Shown: positions 33,502 to 45,924, counted from the first letter of the stretch. The stretch is DNA of 64,000 nucleotides from Heterobasidion occidentale (GCA_039111635.1 JBCAQO010000006.1:2418001-2482000), one strand, 5' to 3'. A program made the numbers and translations. The notes: generated by a model from the sequence alone, not told the origin.

Positions 33502-35691
33502 TCACGCCAACGTGTCTATCTCAACCTTGGCACTCTGGGAGATGATCTCCGGCGTCAAAAGCGCTAGCTCGTCAATCAGTGCAGGCAAGAATGTCCCTGG
33601 GCCCCGCACGTCTTCCCTTCCTGCTGCTCGCTCTGCAGCGATCGTGAGCGCAAGGACGCTGTTTCCACAACAGTATCTCAGCAATCGTATCTCTTGAACT
33701 AAGAAATCGAGCTCACCCAGCAGCGGAAGCGAGCAACATGTCACCGTTCGCCAAGACTCCGCGGCTCTCACCGTCTGAGCACTCCCTTTCCGCGAGCATG
33801 CTAGCCGCACCACAGAACGTGGCAATAGCAGTCCCAAGAATACAACCTGCGCCCGTGATCTGTCCAAGAAGTGCGTGTCCATTTGACAAACAGAAGACAG
33901 TGGAACCGTCTGAAATATAGTCAGTCGGGCCACTGAGGATGGCGACGCAGCCTGCGTGGATCATTAGGATCGCGTAGAGGAAAGAGCAGGAATATGCTGG
34001 GCATACGTTCTTGGCGCGCGAGCAAGCGAACAACGGCTGCCGGGTCTTTGAATCCTGATCCCAGACTGTCGACACCTTGTGCCTTGACCTAGACAGACGT
34101 CCATTCAGCAAGTGTTCTGAAGAAGCAACAGCGCCCGAGCACAAGCGTACCTCGTCCGAGTTAACGAGAGCACCAATCTCGGCAGCATTGCCCTTTATGA
34201 CCGTCACTTGCCACTTATCCAGCAGCTCTATGGGTGCCAATGTCTTAGAAAACGTTGACATCGCTATCGTTAGCTTCGCACAGCACTTACTAGCGGCACA
34301 AGCCCTCCGGTGTTTCGTTGCACCCACACCGACAGGATCGAACACAACGGGCTTGCGATTTTGATTCGCGTGGAATCCGGCCGCGAGCATACCGTCTAGA
34401 TCCTCGACCGTGCCAAAGTTGATGAGCAGTCCGCCGGGCACGCGCGCAAGGTCCTCTTGTTCCTCAACCGCTGCTGCCATTATTGGCGAGCCGCCCAAAG
34501 CCAAAGTGACGTTGGCGGATTGATTTTTGACGACATTATTCGTGATCTGAAATGCGTAGTATCGGTCATATTTATCGCGATGATATCAGAAGATGCGGAA
34601 ACGCGAACCTGATGTACGAGCGGCTTAACCTGCCTTACACTGTCTAGTAAGGATTCAGCTGCTTTCAATACGGACTCTGATGTATAGGAAGTTTGCGGAG
34701 ACAGCAGCGAGAAACTCGCTGGGCCGCGAGACGCTTTGGCCCAGGAAGCGAATCGCTGTAGGAGACGTTGTGCGGCAGCTCGTGGATCTTGCGACGCTAC
34801 GATATCAGAGACCACTGCTACGCCATTCAAAGCGTATCCTGACGCTGTAGCGGATCCATGTAGAGTGCGTATGATATTTGTTGATTTAATTCCTCCTACA
34901 GATGAAAAGAAATTCTACTTCGTCTAGAAATCAATCGGGACGCGAAAAGATGACCTACCAATTGCGACGGACTTTGTCCTCGACTCTTCCAGAATCGTCA
35001 GCATCTCTCTGACTCCCTTGATCCCACACACTCGGCCGGGCGCGGTCACATCTTTCGTGCTTGTCGCATATACTGCGCCCAATCCAACGTAATCGGCACC
35101 ATCTTTCACGGCCTGACGGGCATGCTCGGGAGTGGTGCATGATATACCGATAATCGACTTTTGGGGGAGGAGCGCGCGGGCAATAGATATGGGCATATCG
35201 GTCTGACCCAGGTGGACACCCGCGGCGTTGGATGCAAGAGCAATGTCAATGCGGTCATTGATCAGAACGGGGACACCATATTTGGCGCAGAGAGAGACGG
35301 TCTGCTGGGCAATCTCAAGGAACTATAAAATAGTGGTCTCGATAAATTCAGTGACTTACGACGCGACGCAGTGGGATGAACGCACCTCCCCAGTCTCTGC
35401 CTCTTTTTCGCGAACCTGCACAACGGTGACCCCTCCTTCTAGAGCCTAGGATCCGCAGCCCCGTAGCACGCCATCCGTTGACATTCACCTTCGCGCATCG
35501 CAGTGCAGTAGACGCACCTCCTCTAGAGATTCGTGATATGACTTGTAGTCGAAAACGCGAATCAATTCGAATACAAAGAGAAAACCAAGTCTTAATTGAA
35601 ACCGTACCTTTCCTTTTGGAAGGAGGTCTCTGCCAGTGACGAGATAGAGAGAGTAGTCTATCTCCGTTTTGTTCGTGAATGAGTGTGCCAT
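33502..35691 (-). CDS. THI6: Bifunctional thiamine-phosphate synthase / hydroxyethylthiazole kinase
   Basis: Multi-exon minus-strand gene, start MAHSFTNKTEIDYSLYLVTG at 35691 (an in-frame ATG also lies at 35739). The N-terminal half is thiamine-phosphate synthase: ALEGGVTVVQVREKEAETGE, VLINDRIDIALASNAAGVHL, GQTDMPISIARALL, GADYVGLGAVYATSTK and LNGVAVVSDIVA. The C-terminal half is 4-methyl-5-(2-hydroxyethyl)thiazole kinase: KPLVHQITNNVV, QSANVTLALGGSPIM, KPVVFDPVGVGAT, VTVIKGNAAEI, and the Gly-rich ITGAGCILGTAIATF. The fusion matches yeast Thi6, which phosphorylates the thiazole and joins it to HMP-pyrophosphate to form thiamine monophosphate in the cytosol. Catalytic motifs look intact. It converges on the dioxygenase gene with 183 bases between stop codons. 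I traced several but not all introns. Confidence 0.92.
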
Positions 35692-37259
35692 CGTCGAGTC
35701 GGATTCGGCGGCGCGCCCACAAATGTCCACAAACGTCATGAAACGTTGAGATTACGTATTATCTCCCATTATGCGATGACACGTGCCGAGAGGCTCTTCA
35801 GCTGGGACTTCCGCAGGTGTCTTTCGCCTCCAGCACTCTCTCCTTCTCGAGTGACTACATCCTCTCGGATATCACCTGCTGACCTTGCTGGCCACAGACG
35901 ACACAAAATAGATCAATGTAGTTGCTGCATTTCTAGGCTAATTGAAGCCGTCTTTGGAGAACTGCATATCCAAAAGATCTTATGCAGATGCAGACGCGCT
36001 GACCACCTGCGTGATCTTCCAGTGTTCGCTGAGGCTTCCGTTTTTCTTGTATTGCAACGCTTGAGCCAAGCTATAAAGATCATTGGAATTCAGTATGACA
36101 TCCTTTCTGCAATATACGATCAATTCACCCCCCATCTCTGATCTCTTTCAACCCGCTTCCATTCAGGATGGTCCCTATCATCCTTCTTCGCGAATTTGGC
36201 TGTGTCTCCCTCCAATCAGTCTCGACATCACTGCAATAAAGCACTGTAACAAAGACCATAGATGGTGGTGGGGGATGGTGGTATGGTTGGTTCAGAATAC
36301 CTGATGATGATTGACACCCCTTCGAGCATTCTTAGGATCTGATTATTAGATGCTCAGTGGTGTTACGGGTCAATAGTACTTCGAAGCCCTTACATCACTC
36401 GCTCATCATAATGTCACGGGTGTTCGTTTTTACCCTCTGTTGCCCGACTTCTGACCCTCTACAGTTCGATCTCCCTTCGGGCCTTCACTCGCGTCCTTCA
36501 CGTTGAAGAAAATATTGTTCAACAAAAACACATATGTCAAGCAGTTCATCGTACGACTCACACACCCACCCAAGTTGTTGCATCTCGCGGAGCATCGAAT
36601 TTACAACAGAAGTCTAACATAGGCGCCCCCATGGCCATTCATATGGGCTCACCTTATTGCATTCTGGCGGACTCAAAGCTAAACACGAATAGGTCTATCG
36701 GTATCTTAGCGGTGCGAGATGAGTATTTTTGTTGAGCAATTTTTTGATCTTGACGGTATCACGCTCAGATTTCTCGCATTGTTTCTCTACCTCTACTAAG
36801 TTCGTCCTCAATTTTGCTAGGCGACTATCTAGCACTATGAGCCAGATGCGTCGAGATCCAATGGCTTGCTTATGCTGTTAGGTTTCATAGACAAAACGCC
36901 GCCGATGAACTTTTTCAGCTGCGCCCTTTCTCAAAAACTCCAATGTAGGTGAAAAGAAGCTCAAGAATGACTTTTCATTCTGCGAAGGTTTTTTTGTCAA
37001 GAAATCGAAAGCAATACATGAGAAGCAAAAATTGTGAGAAGGGTAGAGGTGGATCGAATTAAGGGTATAAGAATCCTAGATCGGAGGTGAAGATATAATA
37101 CAGTAAATTATGGACAAAGAGCAAGAAAGACAAGAAGTCCGTCGTAGATCATAGCAACGGTGCAAACCGCATTGTCCAATATGAAAACCGCACTACTGTT
37201 GTGCTGGTCATCCGCTCTCCGGTGTCGTGATATACGGTTTGAATCCCTCACTTCTCTGC
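35692..37259. other. 1.6-kb intergenic region
   Basis: Upstream of THI6 and downstream of the SUR7-like gene. AT content rises over about 36300-37150. No conserved frame seen. A thiamine-pyrophosphate riboswitch would be a reasonable thing to look for near fungal thiamine genes, but I could not recognise its conserved core here. Confidence 0.4.
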
Positions 37260-37951
37260 CTAGTAGGCAGTCCTATGACGCCTATAGTGGCCAAAGACAC
37301 CACATGCTGACGTGCAGAACCCAATCAGCAGCGCGACAGCAGCAGCGAGCGTCATCCAAGTAGCGTTGCCGTACTGGGCTGCCCATCCCTGATCACGGAA
37401 CTGAGTGCGCGCGATGCCGAAGAGGACCATGTCGACGACCCATGCAAGAATCGTAGCGATTGTCGCGAGAGCTGAGACGAGAGCCATGAAGACTGTGCCG
37501 GCGCGATGATAGCCTGCACCGCACAGGCCAAATAGGACTGCGAGGCCAGAAAGGCCTGCAGCGATCGGATGCAGTATGAGGATCTTGGTCAAATTATGGA
37601 TGGTCGCATCGTTCAGGCGGGTATTGCTGATCAAAAAGCTATCAGTTCAGGCAACTTTTGGAGTAAGATGGAAATACATACTTGAAACCGAGGATGGTGG
37701 GATCAAAGGTATATCCTATCGAGCGACCTGTTCCTGTGTATCCAAAGACACCAAAGCGCAAAGTCTGTGCGCCTCGGGACGCCTCGAGGAAATATATAGG
37801 ACTCCATGTTGGTACTGAGACGGATACCTGAGATTATAGCAGAAATAAGGATGTCGAGTCTAGGATAAATAACTTGCATTCTACGTACGAAGATGAGCAA
37901 CACCATCGCTGCGAAGCAGAAGAGCCCAGGGAAAGCAGCTCCAGCGGCCAT
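37260..37951 (-). CDS. SUR7/PalI (Rim9)-family four-TM plasma membrane protein
   Basis: Three exons with about 72- and 60-nt introns. Exon 1 starts at ATG 37951 and encodes a first hydrophobic segment (FPGLFCFAAMVLLIFV); exon 2 carries VSVPTWSPIYFLEA and the loop RFGVFGYTGTGRSIGYTFDP, with the Gly/aromatic pattern of the extracellular loop of SUR7/PalI/claudin-like proteins; exon 3 (from about 37645) holds TRLNDATIHNLTKILILHPI and three further membrane segments (AAGLSGLAVLFGLCG, FMALVSALATIATILAWVVD, LAAAVALLIGFCTSACGVFG) ending in a basic tail. Relatives organise eisosomes or take part in ambient-pH sensing. Only about 170 residues, so there is no long cytosolic tail as in PalI. The exact role is unknown. 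Confidence 0.75.
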
Positions 37952-38992
37952 TGGGAAGTGTGCAGGTCGTTACTAGAAAAGATTTGAGCGACTGGACAGA
38001 GTCTATAGGGAGGGTACCTACAGGGAGGAAAACCGTGGGTCGTAGAGGAGTCGTAAGGAAGTGTGGGGAGAGGAAGGTGCTCGGGGTGTATTGGTCCAAA
38101 CAGAAACGAGGATTTATATGTGTGGAGCCAAGACGGTGTCCCACCTCGTGAGAAAGTCAATGACGCAATGAAACGATGACCAGTCCTAGGAACCGCCTGT
38201 GCAGAGCGGTGAGCTGTAGGCGGCATGTATTTCCGTTACTTCCCTTTCCTCTTCCGCTCAAACACTACAAGTTGCCCGGTGTCGTTGATTCTCCTCGACG
38301 TGTCTGCTTTTGACTGGATGTAGTCCGTTGTAGCCTGTCCGCGACTAGCTTTGGTGCTGCTTTTCTTACAGCGTCTTGTCTCAAAAATAGTGGAATTAGA
38401 TTCCGCTCATCGGTATCGGTGCCATGGGGCAGGCAATTGGTGGAAGACGAGGCTGTTCTGTGCGGAGATGCTGTGCGTGTGAGTTTCCTCGCTCTGCAGC
38501 ATCTTTACTGCAGTCGGCCCGCGTTCTCTGCACTGCATTTCAGTTCAAGCTTGCGATGACATAGATCAATCGCAGCAAGTCGATCGCATGTACAAAAACT
38601 CGATTTTCCACCACTAAGCCAGTTGGTTTGGGACTCAACGACTGTCATGCACACGAGCCTCTGAAGTATCTGTCCAATGTCTCGAGCTGACAGGTAAGTA
38701 CTTCAGTCTACGAATGTCTTCCGAATAGACATAACTTAAATCACTGAACTGCTTTCCGCAGTGATCTGTGATATCTTGGCATTCTGCACGTTTGCGTAAA
38801 TGTCTTATCACCTTCATTCCGACTGCTGAAATGAGCCAAAACCTCCCGCGGTATGTTCGGCGCATCTTGGTTTTTGAGGCTTGACGCCAAAGGCCTAAAG
38901 GTGCCAGGATTGTCAGGTATGGCTATATTCTCCGCACTGAGGCCGCCTCTCATTTCAATTCTGTCCTGAGTGAGCCTTCTGACTAGTCGACA
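37952..38992. other. 1.0-kb intergenic region
   Basis: Downstream of the minus-strand exon group at 38993 and upstream of the SUR7-like gene. No conserved frame, repeat or RNA gene was recognised. Confidence 0.4.
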
Positions 38993-39472
38993 TCGGAGAA
39001 GTATGGCCTAGGCTTGAAGGAAACGTATGATTCATCAAACTGGTCCAAATATTGATTCAACGCTCCTTTGAGTGTTGCGTCTAGAGAAAGGTCGTCTGTG
39101 CTCTTTGGTGAAGTGCTGTCAAAATAATACGCAGAAGGATAGGATATGAGTTCCTACCTTCCAATCATCAGGCAACTCCAGTGGGTCTCGAATCCACCTA
39201 TATCGAGACTCTAGATATACTAGAATTCCCTCGATACCTGTATCTTCCGGTCCACAACGCGTCAATATGTGAAACTCCCACCAATGCGATCCATTGGAGA
39301 GATCCCTACATCATTCAATCAATAAACCACCCGGAAATGTAAGTGTCCATACGTACTGTAGAGTCCATCTAAATATATCTGGTGTGTCGCCTGTGCCAGC
39401 CATTCCATATTTCTGGAGCCACGCAGACAGCGTGGTGTAGGGAGACTCACTGACAAGATTTGGTTGATGCAT
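38993..39472 (-). CDS. Hypothetical small protein, possibly the 3' part of a longer gene
   Basis: Not recognised. Splicing on the minus strand joins three segments: MHQPNLVSESPYTTLSAWLQ continuing to DIFRWTLQ (from ATG 39472), DLSNGSHWWEFHILTRCGPE continuing to YLESRYRWIRDPLELPDDWK, and a tail ending KPRPYFSDVD before the stop at 38993. The junctions have GTACGT and GTAGGA donors and AG acceptors. Amino-acid composition (many Trp, Tyr, acidic and polar residues) looks like protein rather than noise. Open sequence further 5' (YYQWERIVWFWYLWDG at about 39540-39600) could belong to the same gene but ends in a stop, so the 5' end is uncertain. It is head-to-head with the next gene, leaving only about 146 bases for a shared promoter. 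Confidence 0.35.
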
Positions 39473-39618
39473 GTACGAAGTTGGGGTCGTGACTTCTAGC
39501 TAGGCCTCGTCAGGAAGAGGAACTTCGTTGATATCTGTTTGGCGACCGTCCCATAAGTACCAAAACCATACGATTCGCTCCCATTGATAATACTCGAAGT
39601 GAGCTATACCAATTCAAG

Positions 39619-41070
39619 ATGGCATCTTGTCTGCCTACACCAAACGACTCTGATAGCCAACCGACGCTTGTGGATTTATTGATTGACAGCGGCATCGCAT
39701 CGCCATACACGGTTCATGAAACTGCACTCAACACGTATCTCACTTTTTACTGTCAGTGAAATTCGCGATACTGACATGTCTCCCTTTTTCAGGGACTGGG
39801 TTTTCTGTGTAGATATCTCCGAACTAGATCCAGCTATTTCCGCAGCATGCGCGAAACAGCTCGAATTTGTTCGCGCCTTCAAGTCAGGCTGGGCCTCGAG
39901 CGAGCCGTACGCCTTGGGCATACCAGAGAAATGGCAAGTGAGTACACTACGCTATATCGAAGAGAATATCGAAAACATGATCTCAGCTCGATGCCAATTC
40001 AAAAACATGGATTTTGAGTGACCACATGCATGCGGCTGCCTTGCTGCGCTGGCTCCGTCCGATTGAAGACGAACTCACGTTCATTTCGACCAGCGATATC
40101 GTGGAACGGCATGAGAATTTTGAGCACTTTTTGCCTGACTTTCTGCTCCACGCACCTCATATTCCCGATTATCCGATTGAAACTGAAAGCTACGATTGGA
40201 CCAGTTCGACGTACTCTCTACCGTTCTTCCTGGAGATCATATCGTATCCTGGAGATGAAGCCAGTGCCGATATGGCTATCCCTGGATTCTTCCAACCTAC
40301 CCCGAATTGCACTCTGGTCAGGTAGGTCATAGATATGCTAGCTGTCATCAGAGCTTTGTCTGAGCACAGCTATCTCCAGTGACGTAGTATACGATTTTCC
40401 GCCGCCACTTTTAGTGCACTGTCAGCATTCCAACAAGACATTCGCAGTTTTGGAAAGCTCGTTCAAGCCATTGAGCCCCTCTCACCATAAAATCAAAGCC
40501 AGCCTGTCACGGCCCACACTTTTGGTCGGCATGAAGGGTCCTACCCGTTGGCCAACTCCACTAGCCAATCTGATTCGCATGTCCCAGCCTGCCTCGGTTC
40601 ACACGTCCTTGGATCAGACGCTGCTCGATTTAGTTCGATGTATAGAGCCGAATCTATTCGCTTTGCTGATGAACTGGCACTACAGATGTGAGCGAAATAA
40701 TGATGGGATTGGGAAGCCGTCATACCGTCGCATACCCACGTGGTTGATGCAGTTTGGCTTGATATACGATGCAGAAGGCTTGATCATTGTCGCTCATATT
40801 CCTTTCCTTTCTACGCCTTCGTCCTCCACCTCCGCACCACTCTCCTTCCTTTCATGCGTAGTTGACCGTATACTGATGCCTGGTCTTGCGGGCATCCTTC
40901 CATCATCCGCATCACACGACGCTCCCATTCTCAGCAACCTCAGGGCTGCGCTGTCGCTGTCTTGCCTACAACGGCACGCGTTCGTCATGTCTGCTTTGAT
41001 GGAAGGGGTCTCCTGGCCTCCTTCGATCGTTCAAAAAGATATTGGGGACGAAGACAAAGCAAGAGCATGA
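39619..41070 (+). CDS. Hypothetical 428-residue protein
   Basis: Four exons (39619-39734, 39793-39937, 39987-40321, 40380-41070) with 58-, 49- and 58-nt introns sum to 1287 nt. I do not recognise a domain. Visible segments: a leader with TLVDLLIDSGIASPYTV, DWVFCVDISELDPAISAACA, QLEFVRAFKSGWASSEPYAL, HMHAAALLRWLRPIEDELTF, FLPDFLLHAPHIPDYPIETE and a C-terminal half rich in Leu, Ser and Pro with FALLMNWHYRCERN and SCLQRHAFVMSALMEG. The protein looks globular and helical, without signal peptide or clear transmembrane helix. The segment E..R.....W..S.PYALGIPEKW is loosely like the E..YRWIRDPLELPDDW segment of the neighbouring minus-strand exons, which might mean a diverged head-to-head pair; that is weak inference. 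Confidence 0.65.
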
Positions 41071-41828
41071 TTCAACATCCGACGCGGATGAGCATGGGAT
41101 GTACTGAATGTAGAATACCAACTAGGGTGGAGTGCCTTGATTAAATATAGGCCATAAATCATACGAAGCAAGTTAGGTTGTGCACGCTGGATGGCAGAAA
41201 GAGGTTTCAGCTTCAAGGTGAAGATGTGTGGAGCTATGTTCGCTCCTTGCCCTGTGTTTCCCTGCTCCCATTGCCATTCAGACACGAGAAGACTTCGTCC
41301 TGTGCGTGAACACACGTCACTGCAGAGCGTGCGGTGTCTCTGAATGGATGGACTGTGAGCGCATATGTGGGGAACCGCGCGGGCCAGTCCTGACAATCCC
41401 ATTCCGTCCGTCGCCTAGCTCGTATGAATTGAGTTAGTGGATAGCAGGGCTGAGAGCCAGGGAGGCTGGTGGAAGGTGGGCCGGTCGGCCTGATTGTAGT
41501 GTCCGCAAATAATGAACATCTTTCAAGCAGGGGAAGTGAGGATCCAATTGCAGTTTCAGAAAATCAGGGACCGTACTCCCGGCCTCTCAAGCGCGGACGT
41601 GCACGACGAGACGAAGGCTGAGGGCGCGTCGGCGTAATCGTTGCGGGCTGGGTCATGGATTTGGAGCGCAGGGTCGTGAGATGAGGGGTGTCAGAGACGC
41701 GGAAGCCTTTGGTGGCGTATTGTAGTATTTCTGTGGTGTCTATTCTGTGAAAGTAAGTTTACATCCGTCATGTATGAAAAAAGTACAATCGCTCGGAATC
41801 ACATCCAAGTCTGCAGTGATGGAAGCCT
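41071..41828. other. Convergent intergenic region
   Basis: About 0.76 kb between the stop codons of the 428-residue protein gene and the TPR-CHAT gene. Presumably two 3' UTRs. Nothing else seen. Confidence 0.4.
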
Positions 41829-44800
41829 CTAGATGCCTATGTGGATGTACGTTGCCCAGTGGGCGGCTGGAGAGCCTTGATCCCGAAGCTCCCTCACGGC
41901 TTCATCCAATGCATAGGGTATATCATCCGGATCAGGGTTGAACTTCCCGTCCTTGAACAATACAGAATACACCGCCTTTGCTATATGAGGCCCGTCCGCG
42001 TCTTTCATGGACCTAAGATGTCCAATTTTCAGATTGGACGTGAATGCAATAGGAGAGAGCCGTGCTCACCACAGCGTCCCCACGACGCTTTTGAAGCCCA
42101 TGAACATCATGGCCGCCGCTAGATGAACCGTCTCGTCCGGCTGTGCACGGTCCCCCGCGGCGGACTCGCAGGCGCTAAGAAACGCGAAATACGCGCTAGG
42201 TGCCTTCAACTGCATCATCTGCGAGATCGTTAGCTTCCCGTCCACGAGGAAGAACCCGCTCGAAAGCGGTGAGTCGGGGTCCTGCCGGCCATGGCAAGCC
42301 AGATGCACGATTGTCGCGCGCGCGAGCCGATCCGTCACATCTCGTACGGTCGACGCGCCGATGGCGGCTCCTGTCTGCAAGAGGGAGTCGTCTGGGAGCG
42401 TGCGAGCGATTGCAGTCACCTCGTCCAGAGCATACGGGAGGCGTGCTTGTCCAGGAGCCGCTGGAGCCGCGGCGAGCAGCACCTGTGCAGTCGAAGACGA
42501 GAAGGGGGTCGTGGACCAGCTTTTCCTCGCTTGGACCAGGATATCAACGGTGGGCGCATACGAGGAAACCGCGTAGTCTGACAGAGACTCTGCCGTTGGA
42601 CCGGAAAATATGCCCGCCGCGTGTAATGGTAAGAATGAGAAATTGCCCGTAGGACACCACCAGATGCGAGGCCTGTCTCTCCCCTGGGCTTTCTGTGAGT
42701 GCGATTGTGTCAATTCAACCTAAGTATCTAGCTCGATTTTCACGGAACTGACCTCGAGTCCGAGCTCCCTCATCACGGGCTTGACGATGCCAAACCAGAT
42801 CTCGGCCAGGGATTGCCTCTGCTTGGCTTGTCGGCGGGCCCTCTTCCCGATATGCCTCGCATCGCTCGCGGATGCTCGCACATTACCCATGACGATTTCT
42901 GTAACCCACTCTTCTAAGACCGTATCTGTGACGTCAGAAAATACCACTTGGCGTGGTTCTGTGCTCGCATTTGTGACGAGAGCCGCATGACAAGGTCTTC
43001 CTGGGATGAGCACGATAATAGGACCCTTGCAAGCTAGGCTGTGATAATAGGGCTGCGAAGACAGTGTGGGATTCAAGAAGTTGCCGAAGCCCTCGAGGCG
43101 ACGAGCAGCATCTATGAACATGTTGAATCGGGCTGACAACAGACGCTGCAGAGGTAGTTCCTTGTCCACGCTGTCTGCATGCATGTCCGAGGCAGTCACA
43201 GAATATAATAGCTTTGAAGAAGTGTGCTGCAGTCGAGAAGATAGAGAACGAGGGAGGTGGTCGAAAGGTCCTCGTAGACGGAGAATCTGCTGCCAGAACA
43301 ATGCTCGTCCCCACTCAAGGCCTTGCAAGCAAATCATCGGCATCTTAAAAGCGAGAGCAAGCCGCGCGACGGAGTTCGACAGCTCCTTGATCTGCTTCAA
43401 CACCTCCAGGCGCGACGCGTTACCTAGGCCTTGGTAGGATGACCGCAGTATATAGACCATGTGAAGGCAGAACTTCATGAGGCGATCACGCTGGGCCTCG
43501 TTATATGCAGAACGAACAGCGGAATGATCGTGAAGGAAATCAACGAGCTCTTTCGCACCGATGATCTGCTCTAGCCCTAGACGGCTCCAAGAGCTGGGAG
43601 TAATAGCGTCGATTGACTCTATAGCCTCCTGAAGACATATCCCTTCTCCAGTTTGTTGAAAGCGGAGAGACAAAGTCATGGCCAGATAGACGTGGCATAA
43701 GAAACGAGCCCTGTGTTTCACAGACCATAGATCCAAGAGGATAGGATCCAAAATCTTCTGGCAATCTCGTAGATGCGCGATTCCCTCGTCAAGGTCAGCG
43801 AGAGCAGTCGTCGAGCGCCAACGGAGACGTGAACAAATGTTCAGCTCCAAAAGCGCCGATACCCGCAACCTAACACTTGCATGATACACGGTGGAGTAGC
43901 GCTGTCTGATGTTAGGGTTCTTCACAGGTGATGGTAATAACAGTACGCGTTGAAGGGCATCACGAGCACGATCCAAATCCTTTAGCTCAGCCGTTTCTTG
44001 GTACGAGTATCGAAAAATGCAAGCAACACGGGGAAGATGCATTAGCGGCAGTTCGTCTTCCTGCGCATCGAAATTGTCAACGACCTCTTTTCGCAGATCG
44101 TGGAACAACTGCAGATCGTTTGGATTCCTGGTGCGACAGAATCTATTGTAGACAGCATGTGTGAGCAGGCATCCCAGCGTGAATCTGGATGGACCTAATC
44201 GTCTCATGAACATCGCATCGCGTGGAAGAGATTGTTAGATCTTCAATCGCACCTTGATGTTTAGGCGAAAGATAGATGCCGAACATACGCACACCCAAGA
44301 AGCTCATGTCAAAAGATTTTCCGTTCCGCGTGGACCGGCGTAATTCTTGATATATCTGCACTGCCTGATCCACGTCTTGGACAAATCCAAATTCCAAGAA
44401 GCGCTGCCCGAGCGCACTAGCAATACCGTAAAGAAATAGCGATCTTACTGGATGGCTATCTGGCAGCCATTTGAGTCCCTCTCTGAACCAAAAGAGCGCC
44501 TCTTCTATATCCCGAGTTCTGTATAACCACTGAAATGTGGCCAGGCTATGAGCGCCCATTGTGTAAACCACGCGATGGTACGCCGGAAAGAACCGGAAAG
44601 TCTTGTGAAGATTGCCTCCTGGACCCTTATAGTAGATAGACCTTGCGATGCTCTGGATCCTAGAACGAGACTCTTTGGAGAACAGCTGCAAGTGCTGTAG
44701 CCAGGGAGATTGTGACGCGCGCGCTCTGCGCGACGCTGTCTCATCTCCCATGACCTGCGATATGATGCTTGCCAGACCAGACACGGTCTCTACCGACTCT

Positions 44801-45009
44801 GCATGGAATATGTGAGGTTTTCGCACATGGGCACGAGCCGCAGAGAGCCTTAGGCGGCTCTGCAGAGCTGTAGTGCGCGCATACATAGGTTTGCCTTCAA
44901 TGATTTCTCGGAACTGAAATGCTGACACGAGTCTTGACGAGCGAAGTCCGTAACGTTGAAATGCGTGCAACTTGACTTGGACGATGAGTAGACTGGTTGA
45001 GAGAAACAT
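41829..45009 (-). CDS. TPR-CHAT protein (putative caspase-like cysteine protease)
   Basis: Four exons: 45009-44253, 44194-42753, 42692-42070, 42012-41829, totalling 3006 nt, 1001 residues; introns 57-60 nt. The N-terminal 730 residues are helical with TPR-like units of the fungal type (RTRDIEEALFWFREGLKWLP, FVQDVDQAVQIYQELRRSTR, RTRNPNDLQLFHDLRKEVVD, LKDLDRARDALQRVLLL, ALADLDEGIAHLRDCQKIL). The C-terminal part is a CHAT domain: WWCPTGNFSFLPLHAAG, the His motif TIVHLACHG (H at about 867), the Cys motif FAFLSACESA (C at about 908), then MFMGFKSVVGTLWSMKDADG and PYALDEAVRELR. Both residues of the catalytic dyad are present. Bacterial CHAT proteins include gasdermin-cleaving proteases; the many mushroom TPR-CHAT proteins are uncharacterised. 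No gasdermin-like or NLR gene lies adjacent. The start is uncertain: upstream exons may exist. Confidence 0.85.
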
Positions 45010-45924
45010 TGGTCGGCACACTCACAGCTCATCTCAAGGTCCCTCGAACTCCTCCGCCGGTACGTATTAGGTCTGCATTTCGTACTCTCGTGTCTCCTCT
45101 TGATTATGGTTCGCATCACGACTGGATACCTGAACCTCGTGAAGTTTCAAGGTGGATGCAGAACACTTGCTTGTTGCCGTGGTGCAAAACCCGTCACAGT
45201 CGAAACTTGTCGATGGCGCAGAGGTGTCGATTTAAGGTCTCGTATACGCACCTTTGGTCCTTCGTGTCGTTTATGAGGACCAGTTCTGACGATTGACTGT
45301 GGGAGAATAGTGTTGATCGCGTCGATGCCGAACCCGGCAGGACGCCGCGTCTCTTCCGCCCTGCACTTCATCATGGACGAGGTTTCACACGAGTCATCCA
45401 AACTTGAGACAGTTCGTGACCTGCATCATCCCTTATCGTTATATCAGAATTCACTATGACCTAAAATCAGATGCAGGCATCGATGCAACACAGGCCAGCA
45501 CCCTTGTGTGCCCTTGCCATGTTCATGATAATTGGAAGAATCGTGCACACGAGCATTGACCAGCCTGGACTATGGTGCGCTCAGCTCGAGTCATATTTCC
45601 TGATTTTTCCCCCTTTGGTACGTATGCCATTGTTTCACTGATCAGATACTCGCCGAGAGACCAAGTTGTCTTGACAATCCCATGCACGAGTCTGTTGCAT
45701 ACGAGTTTAAAATGATAGATACGGTGCGTCTACATTACATATGTACATGCGCTGATGCGCACAGAACGACCCAAGGGGCCTTGATACGTGTGGCATGCAA
45801 GCGCTGTCGGCAAAAATACATCCTAGAGCCTCAGAATCCCAACGCACCACCTACCGCTCAACCTGCTGTCAATGAAGCCGTCAGTGACTGATTCTCAACT
45901 CTCGAAGAAGCAAATAGACTGACC
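45010..45924. other. Intergenic region with an unproven small open frame
   Basis: Between the TPR-CHAT start and the GNAT gene. A 69-codon plus-strand frame at 45682-45891 contains a CxxC pair (VACKRCRQKYILEPQ), suggestive of half a zinc ribbon, and an in-phase GTGCGT...CACAG could be an intron. A further plus-strand frame near 45326 starts MPNPAGRRVSSALHF. I could not join these into a convincing gene. Confidence 0.3.

Noticed and set aside
35740..36300. Possible thiamine riboswitch near THI6
   Set aside because: Looked for the conserved TPP-aptamer core on the minus strand upstream of THI6 but could not recognise it; not reported without a covariance-model search.
37225..37260. GGTTTGAATCCC, like a tRNA T-arm
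   Set aside because: No matching acceptor stem, D arm or anticodon arm upstream; similar chance T-loop strings at 6379 and 16598 (the latter inside an intron) were dismissed likewise.
44195..44252. Apparent frameshift in the TPR region of the CHAT gene
   Set aside because: Explained by a 58-nt intron with GTGCGA donor, CTAAC branch site and TTAG acceptor; the exon sum is then an exact multiple of three.
45682..45891. Small zinc-ribbon-like gene
   Set aside because: Only one CxxC pair is present and no upstream exon could be joined with confidence; kept only as a remark in the intergenic entry.
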